A stretch of 64,000 nucleotides of DNA from Pyxidicoccus xibeiensis (GCF_024198175.1 NZ_JAJVKV010000009.1:248001-312000); one strand, 5' to 3'. Counted from the stretch's first letter, positions 31,500 through 41,064 are shown. Translations and numbers: made by a program. Notes: generated by a model from the sequence alone, not told the origin.

Positions 31500-32930
31500 A
31501 TGGCAAAGACGCGTCTGAGCATTCATGCCGTGACCGCGGTCTTCGGTCTGTGCGGGCTTGCGTGTGTGAACCAGGACCCTGGAGAGGAGCAGCCACTCGT
31601 CACGGAAGTGCCGGCCGAGGTGAAGGCCTGTCAGGAGCGCATCGCGGCGAAGACCGCGGAGGTCACCGCGGCGGGAATCGACATCGCCGCCTGGTCCATC
31701 CAGGACGCGCCGGAGATGGCGGAGATCACCACCACCGTGCCGCAGAACCAGGACAACTACCTGAACTATGACGGCAACTACCGCCCGGTAACGAACCACC
31801 CCGGCTGCACGACGGCGGACCTCTACTACGACCGGAACAACACCACCGGCGCCACGCCGTACATCGACGGCAACAACGACGGGAAGTGGACGGGCGCCGC
31901 GGCACTCGGCGGGCCCAACGCCGCCAGCGGCTTCATCCCCGGCAACGTGGCGAAGATCCCCGGCTATCCCTGCGCGGCCAAGGAGTACACGCAACCCAAC
32001 GAGGACACGTCCAAGCCCATCGTCATCCTCGTCCACGGCAACTCCACGCGCCCGCACACCTGGGAGAAGTTCCTCCTCCCGCCGAACACGTCCATCAACA
32101 GCGCCCTCGAGCAGGTGCAGTTCACCGCGGACTCCACCGCGCGCAACCAGCTCGCCGAGGAGCTCATCGCGCGGCGCTTCCGCGTCATCGCGGTGGACTT
32201 CCGCACGGACATCGTCACCAGCGTCGACCCGAACGCCACCAGCCAGAACTCGGCGGGCAACATCGACCATGGCTGGGCCACGCCCATCCTCCAGTCACTG
32301 CTCAAGGCGGTGATGAAGGACCAGCCGAACCGCAAGGTGGCCCTCATCGGCCACTCGCTCGGCGTCACCGTGGCGCGCGACGCCCTGCGCCGGCTGTATG
32401 TCGAGTGGAGCACCGGCCGCGCGGGCTCCATCAACCCCTTCCCGCAGGTCAGCCACGTCATCCTCGGCTCGGGCGCCAACCACGGCGTCTCCACCTATGA
32501 CACCGCGGGCGGCGGGCTCTGCCAGACGAACTCGACGATGCGCGGCACCATCGTCTGCGAGATGGGCAGCCGCTCCAACTACGTGCAGACGTACTTCCAC
32601 AAGCCGCTCAATGGCCCCTTCGACCTGTTCGCCACGCCGTGCGCGGATGGTGACTACGCCTTCGGCAAGACGGGGCAGTGCGGCGGCAACGTGGTGAAGT
32701 ACCAGACGCTCACCATGACGGACAAGCAGCGCGGCACCAACTACCAGGACTACTACGTGTCCGAGGCCGCCTCGCGCATCGACATGGAGGGCTGCGTGAC
32801 GAACTCGCTCACCACGCTGAGCGACTACGACACCAGCGGCTACTTCAACAAGGGCTTCATCGCCAACCACTTCGGCTCGCTGCGGTCTACCGCGGGCGTC
32901 AACCTGGTGCTGCGCACGCTGGCCGAGTAG
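31500..32930 (+). CDS. Exported alpha/beta-hydrolase (lipase-like)
   Basis: A 476-residue secreted or membrane-anchored hydrolase. The N-terminus (HAVTAVFGLCGLACVN) is a signal peptide with a poor lipobox-like Cys. The oxyanion region is VILVHGNSTRPHTWEKF and the nucleophile elbow is IGHSLGVTVARDAL with Ser286. A late His in the segment NKGFIANHFGSL may complete the triad. Several Cys (HPGCTTAD, GYPCAAKE, GLCQTN, IVCEMG) suggest disulfides. A GGAG site lies 9 nt before the ATG. Upstream (31346-31499) there is an AT-rich stretch suitable for a promoter, so it is probably not part of the PKS operon. Substrate unknown; lipid esters are likely. Confidence 0.8.
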   Translation: MAKTRLSIHAVTAVFGLCGLACVNQDPGEEQPLVTEVPAEVKACQERIAAKTAEVTAAGIDIAAWSIQDAPEMAEITTTVPQNQDNYLNYDGNYRPVTNHPGCTTADLYYDRNNTTGATPYIDGNNDGKWTGAAALGGPNAASGFIPGNVAKIPGYPCAAKEYTQPNEDTSKPIVILVHGNSTRPHTWEKFLLPPNTSINSALEQVQFTADSTARNQLAEELIARRFRVIAVDFRTDIVTSVDPNATSQNSAGNIDHGWATPILQSLLKAVMKDQPNRKVALIGHSLGVTVARDALRRLYVEWSTGRAGSINPFPQVSHVILGSGANHGVSTYDTAGGGLCQTNSTMRGTIVCEMGSRSNYVQTYFHKPLNGPFDLFATPCADGDYAFGKTGQCGGNVVKYQTLTMTDKQRGTNYQDYYVSEAASRIDMEGCVTNSLTTLSDYDTSGYFNKGFIANHFGSLRSTAGVNLVLRTLAE

Positions 32931-33019
32931 CGCGCCCCTTTCCTCCCGAAGCAGGGCCAGCCCGCCACCCGAGGCCGAGCCGGCTCCACGCCTCCCCTCC
33001 TCCTTCCCGAGCTCATTCC

Positions 33020-34453
33020 ATGAAGCGATTCCCCTTCACCGCGACCGTCTGTGCGCTCGCCCTGGCCGCCGCTCCGGCGACCTGGGCGCAGGCGCCCGCC
33101 ACGCCTCCTCCCGCTGACGCCGCTCCTGGGCCCGAGGCGGCTCCCGCTCCCGAAGCTCCGCAGGCCAGCCCCGAAGCTCCGGCGGCCCCCGCGGCTCCGG
33201 CCCCCGCCGCCGAGGCGCAGGACAAGCCCCTCACCGCCGAGGAGATGGCCGGCACGTCCGAGGTGGTGGACGCGCGGCCGCCGCCCACCGTCCGCCCGCG
33301 CATCGCGCTGGGCAACGAGACGTTCTACGTGAAGCCCATCCTCGCGCTCGCGGGTGGCGTCCACGTGGAGAACCTCATCCAGACGCTCAACCGCAACCGT
33401 GAGAGCCGGGCGACGACGCTGGCCCTCACGCGCTTCGGCTTCGAGGGCCGGCTGGGCGAGTACGTGTCGTTCCGCAGCGAGTTCGAGCGCAACATCCGCG
33501 CGCACGGCTCCGGCGTGTGGGAGGGCACCGCGTCCTTCAGCGTCCGCGACCAGGTCATCCGCCTGCAGCGGTGGAATGCCACGGTAGAAGCCGGAATCAT
33601 CGTGGACCCGGCCAGCGTGGACTTCATCTCCACCCACGTGGCGGACACGCTGCTCGCGGACAAGTACACGCGAGATCCGCTGCTCTTCAGCGGCTTCAAC
33701 CGCGGCCAGGGCGCGCAGGCGGCATATGACTGGAACGGCTTCCGGGTGGGCTTCGGCTACACCGCGGCCAACCCCATCAGCACCTCCAGCTCCTACCAGG
33801 TGGGCGGCTCCTTCGGCGGTGGCGGCCGCTTCTGGGAGCGGCCGCTGGGCAACTACCGCAATGGCCAGCCGGACGACGACCTGCACTTCCAGGTCTTCAG
33901 CCCGTCAGTCACCTACTCGCATGCGCTGTTCGAGGCCAAGGCCATGGCCCAGGTGTTCGACGTGAACTACCAGACGTCGTCGCGCAAGGATCCGCTGCTG
34001 CGCGGCAACAACCTCCGCGGCAACGTGCTGCTGAAGCTGCATGCGAATGTGGGCATCCCGCTGTTCATCACCCCGTTCTTCAACGTCGCGCGGGTGCAGA
34101 ACGACGTGCTGAACAACACGGCGGGCTTCGCGGACCAGCTCCTGTCCACCCGCTATGCGGCCACCTCGGTGTCGGCGGGCATGGACGTCAACGTCCACGG
34201 CCGCTCGGGCGTCGGCTTCCAGTTCTCCCGCGTGGCGGACAGGTCGCCCGGCTTCGTGGCGCCCACGGGAGACACCCCCGCCAGCGAGCCCATCACGAAG
34301 ACCACGCAGTTCTTCTTCAACGTCGGCGGCACGTACTGGTTCACCGAGGACGTGGCGTTCGGTGCCCGCTACGCGCGCTACCAGAAGAAGCAGGACCGCT
34401 CGAGCGACGAGATTGACGCGTCGTACTTCCTGACGCTGCGCCTGCTGCTCTAG
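33020..34453 (+). CDS. Outer-membrane beta-barrel protein (porin-like)
   Basis: A 477-residue protein with a clear signal peptide (FTATVCALALAAAPATWAQA). A Pro/Ala-rich linker (about residues 24-65) is followed by a barrel region with alternating aromatic-terminated strands (for example FGFEGRLGEYVSFRSEFER, FRVGFGYTAANP, VGFQFSRVADR) and an end ASYFLTLRLLL typical of an outer-membrane protein closing strand. It resembles phosphate-selective porin-like or OprP-like barrels in style, but I cannot name the family. It lies 35 nt before a symporter gene, which suggests joint uptake of one solute across both membranes. Confidence 0.8.
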   Translation: MKRFPFTATVCALALAAAPATWAQAPATPPPADAAPGPEAAPAPEAPQASPEAPAAPAAPAPAAEAQDKPLTAEEMAGTSEVVDARPPPTVRPRIALGNETFYVKPILALAGGVHVENLIQTLNRNRESRATTLALTRFGFEGRLGEYVSFRSEFERNIRAHGSGVWEGTASFSVRDQVIRLQRWNATVEAGIIVDPASVDFISTHVADTLLADKYTRDPLLFSGFNRGQGAQAAYDWNGFRVGFGYTAANPISTSSSYQVGGSFGGGGRFWERPLGNYRNGQPDDDLHFQVFSPSVTYSHALFEAKAMAQVFDVNYQTSSRKDPLLRGNNLRGNVLLKLHANVGIPLFITPFFNVARVQNDVLNNTAGFADQLLSTRYAATSVSAGMDVNVHGRSGVGFQFSRVADRSPGFVAPTGDTPASEPITKTTQFFFNVGGTYWFTEDVAFGARYARYQKKQDRSSDEIDASYFLTLRLLL

Positions 34454-34488
34454 AAGCTCCAACGACGTCCGCCCCGGGAGGGGAAGCC

Positions 34489-35853
34489 ATGGAACCCACG
34501 CAGGAGCGGCACGACTCCATTTTGAAGGTGGCGGTGGCGAGCTTCATCGGCACGGCCATCGAGTGGTACGACTTCTTCCTCTACGGGACGGCGGCGGCGC
34601 TGGTGTTCAACCGCCTCTTCTTCCCCTCGCTGGACCCGCTGGCGGGGACGCTGGCGGCCTTCGGCACCTTCGCCGTCGGCTTCGTCGCCCGGCCGCTGGG
34701 TGGCGTGGTGTTCGGCCACTACGGGGACAAGCTCGGCCGGAAGGCGATGCTCAGTGCCACCCTGATGCTGATGGGGCTGGCGACGTTCGCCGTGGGCCTG
34801 CTCCCCACCTACGACACGGTGGGCGTCCTGGCCCCCGTGCTGCTGGTGGTGCTGCGGCTGGTCCAGGGCTTCGGCCTGGGCGGTGAGTGGGGCGGCGCGG
34901 TGCTGATGGCGGTGGAGCATGCGCCCGCGAACCGGCGGGGCTTCTACGGGAGCTGGCCGCAGATGGGGGCACCGGCAGGGCTGCTGGTGGCCACGGCGGT
35001 GTTCAGCCTCTTCTCCAAGATGCCGGACGCGCAGTTCCTCTCGTGGGGCTGGCGCGTGCCGTTCCTGCTGAGCGCGGTGCTCATCGGCATCGGCGTGTTC
35101 ATCCGGCTCCACGTGGCGGAGTCCCCCGTCTTCCGCCAGCGCAAGCCGGCGCCGGCGGCCGAGCGCCTGCCGGTGATGGAGGCGATACGCAACTACCCGA
35201 AGCAGATCCTCCTGGCGATGGGGGCGCGCTTCGCGGAGAACGGCTTCTTCTACATCATCACCACGTTCGTCCTCTCCTACGGCACCGAGCGGCTGGGGCT
35301 GCCGCGCTCCACGCTGCTCAACGGGGTGCTGGTGGCGACGGCGGTGCACCTGGTGGCGATTCCGGCGTTCGGCGCGGCGTCGGACCGCTTCGGCCGCCGG
35401 CCGGTGTACCTGGCGGGCGCGGTGGGCTGCGCGCTGATGGCCTTCCCGTTCTTCTGGCTCATCGACACGAAGCAGACGCTGCTCATCTGGCTGGCCATCG
35501 TCCTGGGCATCATCGCGCACGCGGCGATGTACGGCCCCCAGGCGAGCTTCTTCTCGGAGCTGTTCGGCACGCGCGTGCGCTACAGCGCGGCGTCGCTGGG
35601 GTACCAGCTGGCGTCGGTGTTCGCGGGGGGCCTGTCGCCAGTCGTCGCCACGGCGCTGCTGTCGCGCTCGGGCGGTCAGGCGTGGCCGGTGTCGGTGTAC
35701 ATGCTGGGGCTGGCGGCGGTGACGCTGGTCTCCGTCTACCTGTCGGCGGAGACGTTCCGGGAGCAGCTGACCGAGGCCCCCGCCGCGAGCCCCGGTGAGG
35801 ACGCGCTCAGCGAGCCGTCCAGCCGCAGTCCATCACCTGTGCCGCCCCGGTGA
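34489..35853 (+). CDS. MFS transporter, metabolite:H+ symporter (MHS) family
   Basis: A 454-residue major-facilitator permease with 12 predicted helices. It has the MHS opening ASFIGTAIEWYDFFLYGTAA, the loop 2-3 signature GHYGDKLGRKAML, LVQGFGLGGEWGGAVL in helix 4, and the second signature SDRFGRRPVYLAG. Relatives (ShiA, ProP, KgtP, CitA) take up carboxylates or betaines with protons. GGGAGGGGAAG before the ATG is a good ribosome site. It follows the barrel gene and converges on the SDR, whose coding end overlaps its own by 47 nt. Given the neighbouring hydroxybutyrate-dehydrogenase-like enzyme, a small organic acid is a reasonable substrate, but this is an inference. Confidence 0.9.
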   Translation: MEPTQERHDSILKVAVASFIGTAIEWYDFFLYGTAAALVFNRLFFPSLDPLAGTLAAFGTFAVGFVARPLGGVVFGHYGDKLGRKAMLSATLMLMGLATFAVGLLPTYDTVGVLAPVLLVVLRLVQGFGLGGEWGGAVLMAVEHAPANRRGFYGSWPQMGAPAGLLVATAVFSLFSKMPDAQFLSWGWRVPFLLSAVLIGIGVFIRLHVAESPVFRQRKPAPAAERLPVMEAIRNYPKQILLAMGARFAENGFFYIITTFVLSYGTERLGLPRSTLLNGVLVATAVHLVAIPAFGAASDRFGRRPVYLAGAVGCALMAFPFFWLIDTKQTLLIWLAIVLGIIAHAAMYGPQASFFSELFGTRVRYSAASLGYQLASVFAGGLSPVVATALLSRSGGQAWPVSVYMLGLAAVTLVSVYLSAETFREQLTEAPAASPGEDALSEPSSRSPSPVPPR

Positions 35854-36577
35854 TGCCCGCCGCGGCGTCGGAGCACAGGAAGGAGATGTAGGCGGCGACC
35901 TCGGACGGCTCCAGCAGCCGCTTCACGGCGGCGGGCGCGAGCATGACCTTCTCGACGACTTCCGTCTCGGAGAGGCCGTGGACGCGGGCCTGGTCGGCGA
36001 TCTGCTTCTCCACCAGGGGCGTGCGCACGTAGCTGGGGCACACGGCATTCACGGTGACGCCCTTGTCGGCGGCCTCGAGGGCGACCGTCTTCGTCAGGCC
36101 CATGAGTCCGTGCTTGGCGGAGACGTACGCGGACTTGTACGGCGAGGCGACGAGGCCGTGGAGCGAGGAGACGTTGATGATGCGCCCCCACTTCCGGGCG
36201 TACATCAGCGGCAGGGCGTAGCGCGTCAGGAGGAACGGGCCGACGAGCATGATGCGGATGAGCTGCTCCCAGCGGTCCTCGGGGAAGTCCTCGACGGGCG
36301 ACACGTGCTGCACGCCCGCGTTGTTGACGAGGATGTCCAGGCGACCCCACTCCCGCTCGGCATGGGCGACCAGCGAGCGGCAGTCCTCACGCGAGGACAC
36401 GTCCGCCCGCTGGAACCGGGCTCCCGGAAGCCGCCGCGCCGCCTCGGCACCCGCCGCCTCGTCGAGGTCCGCCAGCAACACCTTCGCGCCCTGCGACGCC
36501 AGGGACTCCGCCACCGCGAGCCCGATGCCATTGGCGGCCCCCGTCACTAGCGCACACCGACCTGAATACTGATTCAT
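35807..36577 (-). CDS. SDR oxidoreductase, 3-hydroxybutyrate dehydrogenase-like
   Basis: A 256-residue classical short-chain dehydrogenase. NAD-binding TGAANGIG is at 12-19, NNAG follows, and the catalytic set is Ser138 (INVSSLHG), Tyr151 and Lys155 (YVSAKHG). The segments SAYVSAKHGLMGLTKTVALE and ITGAAQVMDCGWTAR are characteristic of D-3-hydroxybutyrate dehydrogenase, which oxidises 3-hydroxybutyrate to acetoacetate. ATG at 36577 is preceded by GGAGGTGG. Its last 47 nt overlap the end of the converging symporter gene on the other strand. Confidence 0.88.
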   Translation of the reverse strand: MNQYSGRCALVTGAANGIGLAVAESLASQGAKVLLADLDEAAGAEAARRLPGARFQRADVSSREDCRSLVAHAEREWGRLDILVNNAGVQHVSPVEDFPEDRWEQLIRIMLVGPFLLTRYALPLMYARKWGRIINVSSLHGLVASPYKSAYVSAKHGLMGLTKTVALEAADKGVTVNAVCPSYVRTPLVEKQIADQARVHGLSETEVVEKVMLAPAAVKRLLEPSEVAAYISFLCSDAAAGITGAAQVMDCGWTAR

Positions 36578-36671
36578 GTTCCACCTCCGCGAGCATGGTG
36601 GAGGACGGCGCGGCGGAGGGCAATAGGGACCGGTTCGTCGACGTCGTGCGTCGTGTCGGACCCGCCGCGGA

Positions 36672-37391
36672 TCAGCGCGTAGGCAGCTCGCGGAAGGTGA
36701 CGCCGTCCAGGTCCAGGCGGCGCACCGCCTCCATGAACCGCGCGGTGACGACGACCATCGTGGCGAAGTTCCCTCCGCGGAACAGGTCCAGGTCCATGGG
36801 CAGGGAAGCCGCGTCGAGGATGGGCTCATCCGGCCGCCGGAATGCGTGCCGGCCACAGGTGACGCACGGCGGAGGAACATCTGGCGGGAGGCAGTCCGGG
36901 TGCAACCTGCCGTGGGGTTCCACTTGTAGCTCCAGGAACTCTGGCGGGTTCTTCTGTCGGAACCGCAGCGCTGTCGGGCAGGCCCGCATGCCCCGGAGGC
37001 CTTCTCCCTGGAGGCGCTCCAGCGCGTCCCTACGCACCAGGAGCACCTCGGTGAGCCACTCGAAGGCAGCCAGCCTTCCGGTAGCGGTGCCAACCAGCGG
37101 CCCAAAGAGTGTGCCGGGTGGCAGGGTGGCCTTGGGAGGCGCAAGGGGGCGCACCAGCTCGCGGAGGCGCGCGAACTCAGGGAAGGGCTCGGGCCTTGCG
37201 CTCAAGAACTCCGCATGCTCTGGCAGTTGCGACAGGTCAACACACGGGTACGTGTGGCCCGAGCTGGCCCACGTGACGCCACACGTGTGGCAGGTCGCAC
37301 CCGGTAGCCCCCACCTGTGCGCCGCGTTGACGTAGCCGCCGTTCTTCTCAACGACCGCCCTGTCCTCTCGCATCCAGAAGAACTGGCTCAT
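36672..37391 (-). CDS. SitI6-family double-CXXCG immunity protein
   Basis: A 239-residue protein of the Myxococcus paralogous double-CXXCG family. Knuckle one is Cys34-His-Thr-Cys37-Gly; knuckle two is PPCVTCGRHAF near residue 177. The opening MSQFFWMRED and the end VRRLDLDGVTFRELPTR are shared with the gene at 46995-47717. In the Sit system, SitA lipoprotein toxins pass between kin by outer-membrane exchange, and SitI proteins protect the recipient. No SitA or SitB gene is adjacent here, so this looks like an orphan immunity gene. The two knuckles probably bind zinc. Confidence 0.85.
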   Translation of the reverse strand: MSQFFWMREDRAVVEKNGGYVNAAHRWGLPGATCHTCGVTWASSGHTYPCVDLSQLPEHAEFLSARPEPFPEFARLRELVRPLAPPKATLPPGTLFGPLVGTATGRLAAFEWLTEVLLVRRDALERLQGEGLRGMRACPTALRFRQKNPPEFLELQVEPHGRLHPDCLPPDVPPPCVTCGRHAFRRPDEPILDAASLPMDLDLFRGGNFATMVVVTARFMEAVRRLDLDGVTFRELPTR

Positions 37392-37455
37392 CCGCTGTCA
37401 CGCTCCCGGGCGCGAATTGTAGGACTGATCAGCCGCACCGAGGAGAGGAGCTATC

Positions 37456-39264
37456 GTGGAGACAGCCATGTCCGAATCCCACGAAGGCCCCAGACTTGAC
37501 AGTCCTTCCCGCGCGAGCGGCTGGCGGCGCTGGCCCCGCTCGCTGTGGCTGGCCATGGCGCTGGGGGTACTGGTGTCACTCCCCTCGCTCGGCGTGGGCC
37601 TCCTGCTCGATGACCTCCTCCACCGCCTGATGATCTCCGGACAGCTCCGCGAGTACGGCGACTGGGGGCCGCTGACCCTCTACGAGTTCGCGGGCACCGC
37701 GAAGACGCCACCCGCCGGCCTGCGAGAATCCGGCCTGATTCCCTGGTGGACGCCCGATGAGCTGTCGGTGCGCTTCTTCCGGCCGCTCACCAGCGCGCTG
37801 CTCGTCCTGGACACGTGGCTCATCGGCGATGCCGCCCTCCCCGCCCACCTCCACAGCCTCGCTTGGTTCCTCGGCGTGGTGACCGTCATCGGCTGGCTGC
37901 ACCGCCGCCTGCTGCCCGCGCCCCAGGCCGCGGTCGCCACCGTGGCCTATGCCATCGCCGCCGCGCACCTGATGCCCGTCGCCTGGCTCGCGGCACGGCA
38001 CCCGCTCATCTCCGGGCTCCTCGGGCTGCTCGCCCTGGCGGCCCACCTGCGCTTCCGTGAGGACCGCTGGAAGCCAGGGCGCATCCTGGCCCCATTGCTC
38101 GTGGTGGCGGCGCTGACGGGCGGCGAGCCGGCCCTCGGCGCGGTGGCGCTCATTGGAGCCTACGAGCTCTTCGGCCATCGCGAGGGCTGGCGGCGCTCGG
38201 CCCTGCACCTCGTTCCCTATGCCGTCATCATGGCGGCCTACCTCGCCTTCTACGTGGCCCGGGGCTACGGAGCGCATGGCAGCGCCGCCTACCTGGACCC
38301 GATGGCCGAACCGGGCGCCTTCATCGTCACCCTGGCCCAGCGCGTCCTCATCCTCCTGGGCGAGCTGGTGGTGGCGACGCCCTCGGACGCGGTGGCGCCC
38401 TTCCCCGCCATGCACCAGCGCTTCGCCGCCTGGGGTGCGCTCGTCACCGTCGCGGCGCTGCTGGTGCTGCGAGCGCTGTGGCCGCGACTGTCGGAGCGGG
38501 AGCGGCACACCCTGCGCTGGCTCCTCCCCGGAGGCGTGGCCGCGGCAATCCCCGGCGCCGCGGGAGTCATTGGCGGCCGCGTCCTGCTGACGCCGCTGCT
38601 GGCGGGCAGCGCCCTCGCGGCCGTGCTGCTGGTCCGGAGCTGGACGTCCGCTCGCGAGCCGGGGCGCACCGCGCTGTCGCGCTGGGGCCTCCGCGCCGTC
38701 GCGGCCGTCCTCGTGTTGGGACACTTCGTGAGCGGACCACTGTTCCGGATGGTGGCGGGCGTGGGGCTGGGCCTCATCGCCGAGGCCCAGTGGACCGTCG
38801 CCCGCGCCGCGCCACGGTGTGAGGGAACCCTCGTCGTGGTGGTGGCCTCGGACCCCGCCATCGCCACCTATGTCCCCGCCGTCATGCTGCTCGAAGGCCG
38901 CGCGCCCCGGCGCTACCGCCTGCTCAGCGCGGCGCCCCACGACCACGAGTTGGAGCGGACCTCCCCTACCGGCTTCGACCTGGTGGTCCGCACCGACGCG
39001 CGCCGGCCCGGCTTCTGGGAGCAGGTGTACCGCGACACTCCACCGCCACCTGGAACCGAGGTGCGGCTCGAGGGACTCCACGTCACCGTGAAGGAGTCCA
39101 CCGAGGCCGGCCCGATGCGCGTGCACTTCGACTTCGGCCGTCCGCTGGAGTCCCCCGACCTGTGCTTCGTCACCTGGAGCAACGCCGGGCTGCGCTCCGT
39201 GCTCCTGCCGTCCCCCGGCGGGAGTCTTCCGATTCTCTACAGCCCGGGCCCCATGGGGCTCTGA
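37456..39264 (+). CDS. Polytopic membrane protein, glycosyltransferase-39-like architecture
   Basis: A 602-residue inner-membrane protein. About ten or eleven hydrophobic helices occupy residues 25-440, and a soluble periplasmic domain follows (about 445-602). The first loop holds an acidic pair after helix 1 (LLLDDLLHRLM) and a conserved RFFRPLTSALL segment, a layout seen in dolichyl-phosphate-mannose-type glycosyltransferases of many myxobacterial surface loci. I cannot confirm catalytic identity. GTG at 37456 has AGGAGAGGAG 5 nt upstream; ATG at 37468 is an alternative. It is divergent from the SitI6 gene. Confidence 0.7.
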   Translation: METAMSESHEGPRLDSPSRASGWRRWPRSLWLAMALGVLVSLPSLGVGLLLDDLLHRLMISGQLREYGDWGPLTLYEFAGTAKTPPAGLRESGLIPWWTPDELSVRFFRPLTSALLVLDTWLIGDAALPAHLHSLAWFLGVVTVIGWLHRRLLPAPQAAVATVAYAIAAAHLMPVAWLAARHPLISGLLGLLALAAHLRFREDRWKPGRILAPLLVVAALTGGEPALGAVALIGAYELFGHREGWRRSALHLVPYAVIMAAYLAFYVARGYGAHGSAAYLDPMAEPGAFIVTLAQRVLILLGELVVATPSDAVAPFPAMHQRFAAWGALVTVAALLVLRALWPRLSERERHTLRWLLPGGVAAAIPGAAGVIGGRVLLTPLLAGSALAAVLLVRSWTSAREPGRTALSRWGLRAVAAVLVLGHFVSGPLFRMVAGVGLGLIAEAQWTVARAAPRCEGTLVVVVASDPAIATYVPAVMLLEGRAPRRYRLLSAAPHDHELERTSPTGFDLVVRTDARRPGFWEQVYRDTPPPPGTEVRLEGLHVTVKESTEAGPMRVHFDFGRPLESPDLCFVTWSNAGLRSVLLPSPGGSLPILYSPGPMGL

Positions 39265-39313
39265 GGGCATGCGGGCATGGCACACTGCGCGCCCCCTTCT
39301 CACGAGGAGCCCC

Positions 39314-40426
39314 ATGGCCCCCAGTCCCCTTCGCCGCTTCCGTGTGCTGGCACCGCTGCTCGGGTGCGCGGTGCTGTCCCTCTCCGCGTGTGACGACAAC
39401 GACGACGGCGGCCCGGAACCGAAGCCCCCTGTCGAAGGAGCCAAGGCCGCGGTGATGACCCGCAACGTCTACCTGGGTGCCAACATCTTCCGGCTCGCCC
39501 AGGCGCAGTCACCGCAGCAGGTCCCGGTGGTCGCCGGGCAGCTCTACGCCACGGTGCAGGCCACGGACTTCCCGACCCGCGCCGAGGCGCTCGCGGACGA
39601 AATCCAGTCGGTGAACCCCGCCCTCGTGGGGCTGCAGGAGGTGTCGCTGTACCGGACGCAGTTCCCCAGCAACTTCCTGTCGTCGCCGACGCCGGACGCG
39701 CAAACGGTGGCCTACGACTTCCTGGCCATCCTGCTCGAGAAGCTGCAGGAGCGCGGGCTCAACTACCGCGTCGCCGCGAAGGTGGAGAACGCGGATGCGG
39801 AGCTGCCCGCCGCGCTCGCTGGCGGCGCGCTGGACCTCACCGACCTCCGGCTGACGGACTACGACGTCATCCTCGCCCGGGGCGACGTCCAGATCTCCGG
39901 CGTGGTCGAGCAGAACTACACGAACAACCAGCAGGTCCCCGTGGGCGGCGCGCAGGTGACCTTCAAGCGCGGCTTCACGAAAGTGGAGGCGACGTTTGAC
40001 GGCGCGAGCTTCACGTTCGTGAACAGCCACCTGGAGGGCCTGATGCCGGCCAACCAGCAGCAGGCCAACGAGCTGGTGGGCATCCTCGCGAGCTACCCGC
40101 GGCCCATCATCCTGGTGGGAGACCTCAACACCGGACCGGGCTCTCCGACGCCCGCCTACGGCATCCTCACCGGCTCGGCGGGCTTCACGGATGCGTGGGC
40201 GCAGGTCGGCGTGGGGAACGGCTTCACCTGCTGCGTCAGCGAGACGGTGAACGACACCAACACGTCCGGCTTCGACGAGCGCATCGACCTGGTGTTCTAC
40301 GCGGGCGAGGGCCTCACGCCGCTCAGCGCGCAGGTCGTCGGTGACTTGCTCACGGACCGCACGACCTCGGGCCTCTGGCCCTCCGACCACGCGGGCGTCG
40401 TGGTGGAGTTCAACATCGCGCGCTGA
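39314..40426 (+). CDS. Endonuclease/exonuclease/phosphatase-fold lipoprotein
   Basis: A 370-residue lipoprotein with signal VLAPLLGCAVLSLSAC (lipobox LSAC). The mature part has the metal-dependent EEP fold: MTRNVYLGAN (metal Asn), VGLQEVSLYR (metal Glu), VNSHLEG, VGDLNTGPGSPTPAYG and the final WPSDHAGVVVEF with the catalytic Asp-His pair. Family members cleave phosphodiesters such as DNA, or act as sphingomyelinases or phosphatases. Periplasmic or outer-membrane location suggests nutrient release from nucleic acid or lipid. ATG at 39314 has a GAGGAGC ribosome site. It lies 49 nt after the membrane-protein gene. Confidence 0.88.
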   Translation: MAPSPLRRFRVLAPLLGCAVLSLSACDDNDDGGPEPKPPVEGAKAAVMTRNVYLGANIFRLAQAQSPQQVPVVAGQLYATVQATDFPTRAEALADEIQSVNPALVGLQEVSLYRTQFPSNFLSSPTPDAQTVAYDFLAILLEKLQERGLNYRVAAKVENADAELPAALAGGALDLTDLRLTDYDVILARGDVQISGVVEQNYTNNQQVPVGGAQVTFKRGFTKVEATFDGASFTFVNSHLEGLMPANQQQANELVGILASYPRPIILVGDLNTGPGSPTPAYGILTGSAGFTDAWAQVGVGNGFTCCVSETVNDTNTSGFDERIDLVFYAGEGLTPLSAQVVGDLLTDRTTSGLWPSDHAGVVVEFNIAR

Positions 40427-40440
40427 CTCCGGCGGTACCG

Positions 40441-41064
40441 CTAGTTCGCGTCGGGAGCCCTCCACATGAACCACTGTGGGGGGCCTCCGTCGAAGCACGG
40501 CTCCTCGCGCTGGATGTCGAAGCCGAAGCCCTGGTACCACGCCCTGTTGGAGGGCTTCGCCGTCTCCAGGAAGCAGGGCTCTCGCTTCTGCGCCGCCAGC
40601 TCCAGTCCCCGCCGCATCAGCCGGGCGCCCAGGCCCCGCCCCTGGAACGCGGGCTCGACGGCGATGGTGGCGAGGTACCAGTGTGCCGGCGTGTGAGGGT
40701 GGTAGCGCTCGAGCCGCGCGAGCGCCTGGAGGGCCAGCCGAGCCCGCCCCGGGAAGTGGCGCAGGCCCGCCCACACCGTCGGGAGGAACCGGGACTGACG
40801 CTCGAGGGACTGGGGAAACGCGCCGGGCCGGAGCCAGGCGGCGACACCCGCCAGGCGCCCGTCCTCGACCACGGCGTGGACGGTGCCGTGCTCCAGGCAG
40901 TCGCGGACGGTGGCCTCGTAGAAGCGGGTGGACACCTTCGCGCGCCGCTCCGATGCGCCGGGGAACAGCTCCGCCAGGAAGGGGTAGTCGTCGAACGCGC
41001 GAGCGCAGAGGGGGCCCACCTGGTCGAACAGCTCCGGGGCCAGTTCCTGGACGATGACGTTCAT
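40441..41064 (-). CDS. GNAT family N-acetyltransferase
   Basis: A 207-residue single-domain GNAT. The acetyl-CoA loop is IAVEPAFQGRGLGARLMRRGLELA (motif A, Q-x-x-G-x-G read as QGRGLG), followed by PCFLETAKPSNRAWYQGFGF (motif B). It most resembles the group that acetylates small amines or antibiotics, but the acceptor cannot be predicted. ATG at 41064 gives the normal GNAT opening MNVIVQELAPELF; the upstream frame extension is Arg/Pro-rich and not convincing. It is divergent from the SBF-like transporter, with 83 nt between them. Confidence 0.85.
   Translation of the reverse strand: MNVIVQELAPELFDQVGPLCARAFDDYPFLAELFPGASERRAKVSTRFYEATVRDCLEHGTVHAVVEDGRLAGVAAWLRPGAFPQSLERQSRFLPTVWAGLRHFPGRARLALQALARLERYHPHTPAHWYLATIAVEPAFQGRGLGARLMRRGLELAAQKREPCFLETAKPSNRAWYQGFGFDIQREEPCFDGGPPQWFMWRAPDAN

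Noticed and set aside
36563..36576. TGAAT-N4-ATTCA, the same layout as in the PKS promoter gap
   Set aside because: It is formed by the first codons of the SDR gene (ATG AAT CAG TAT TCA), so it is best explained as coincidence; it also lowers trust in the other two sites.
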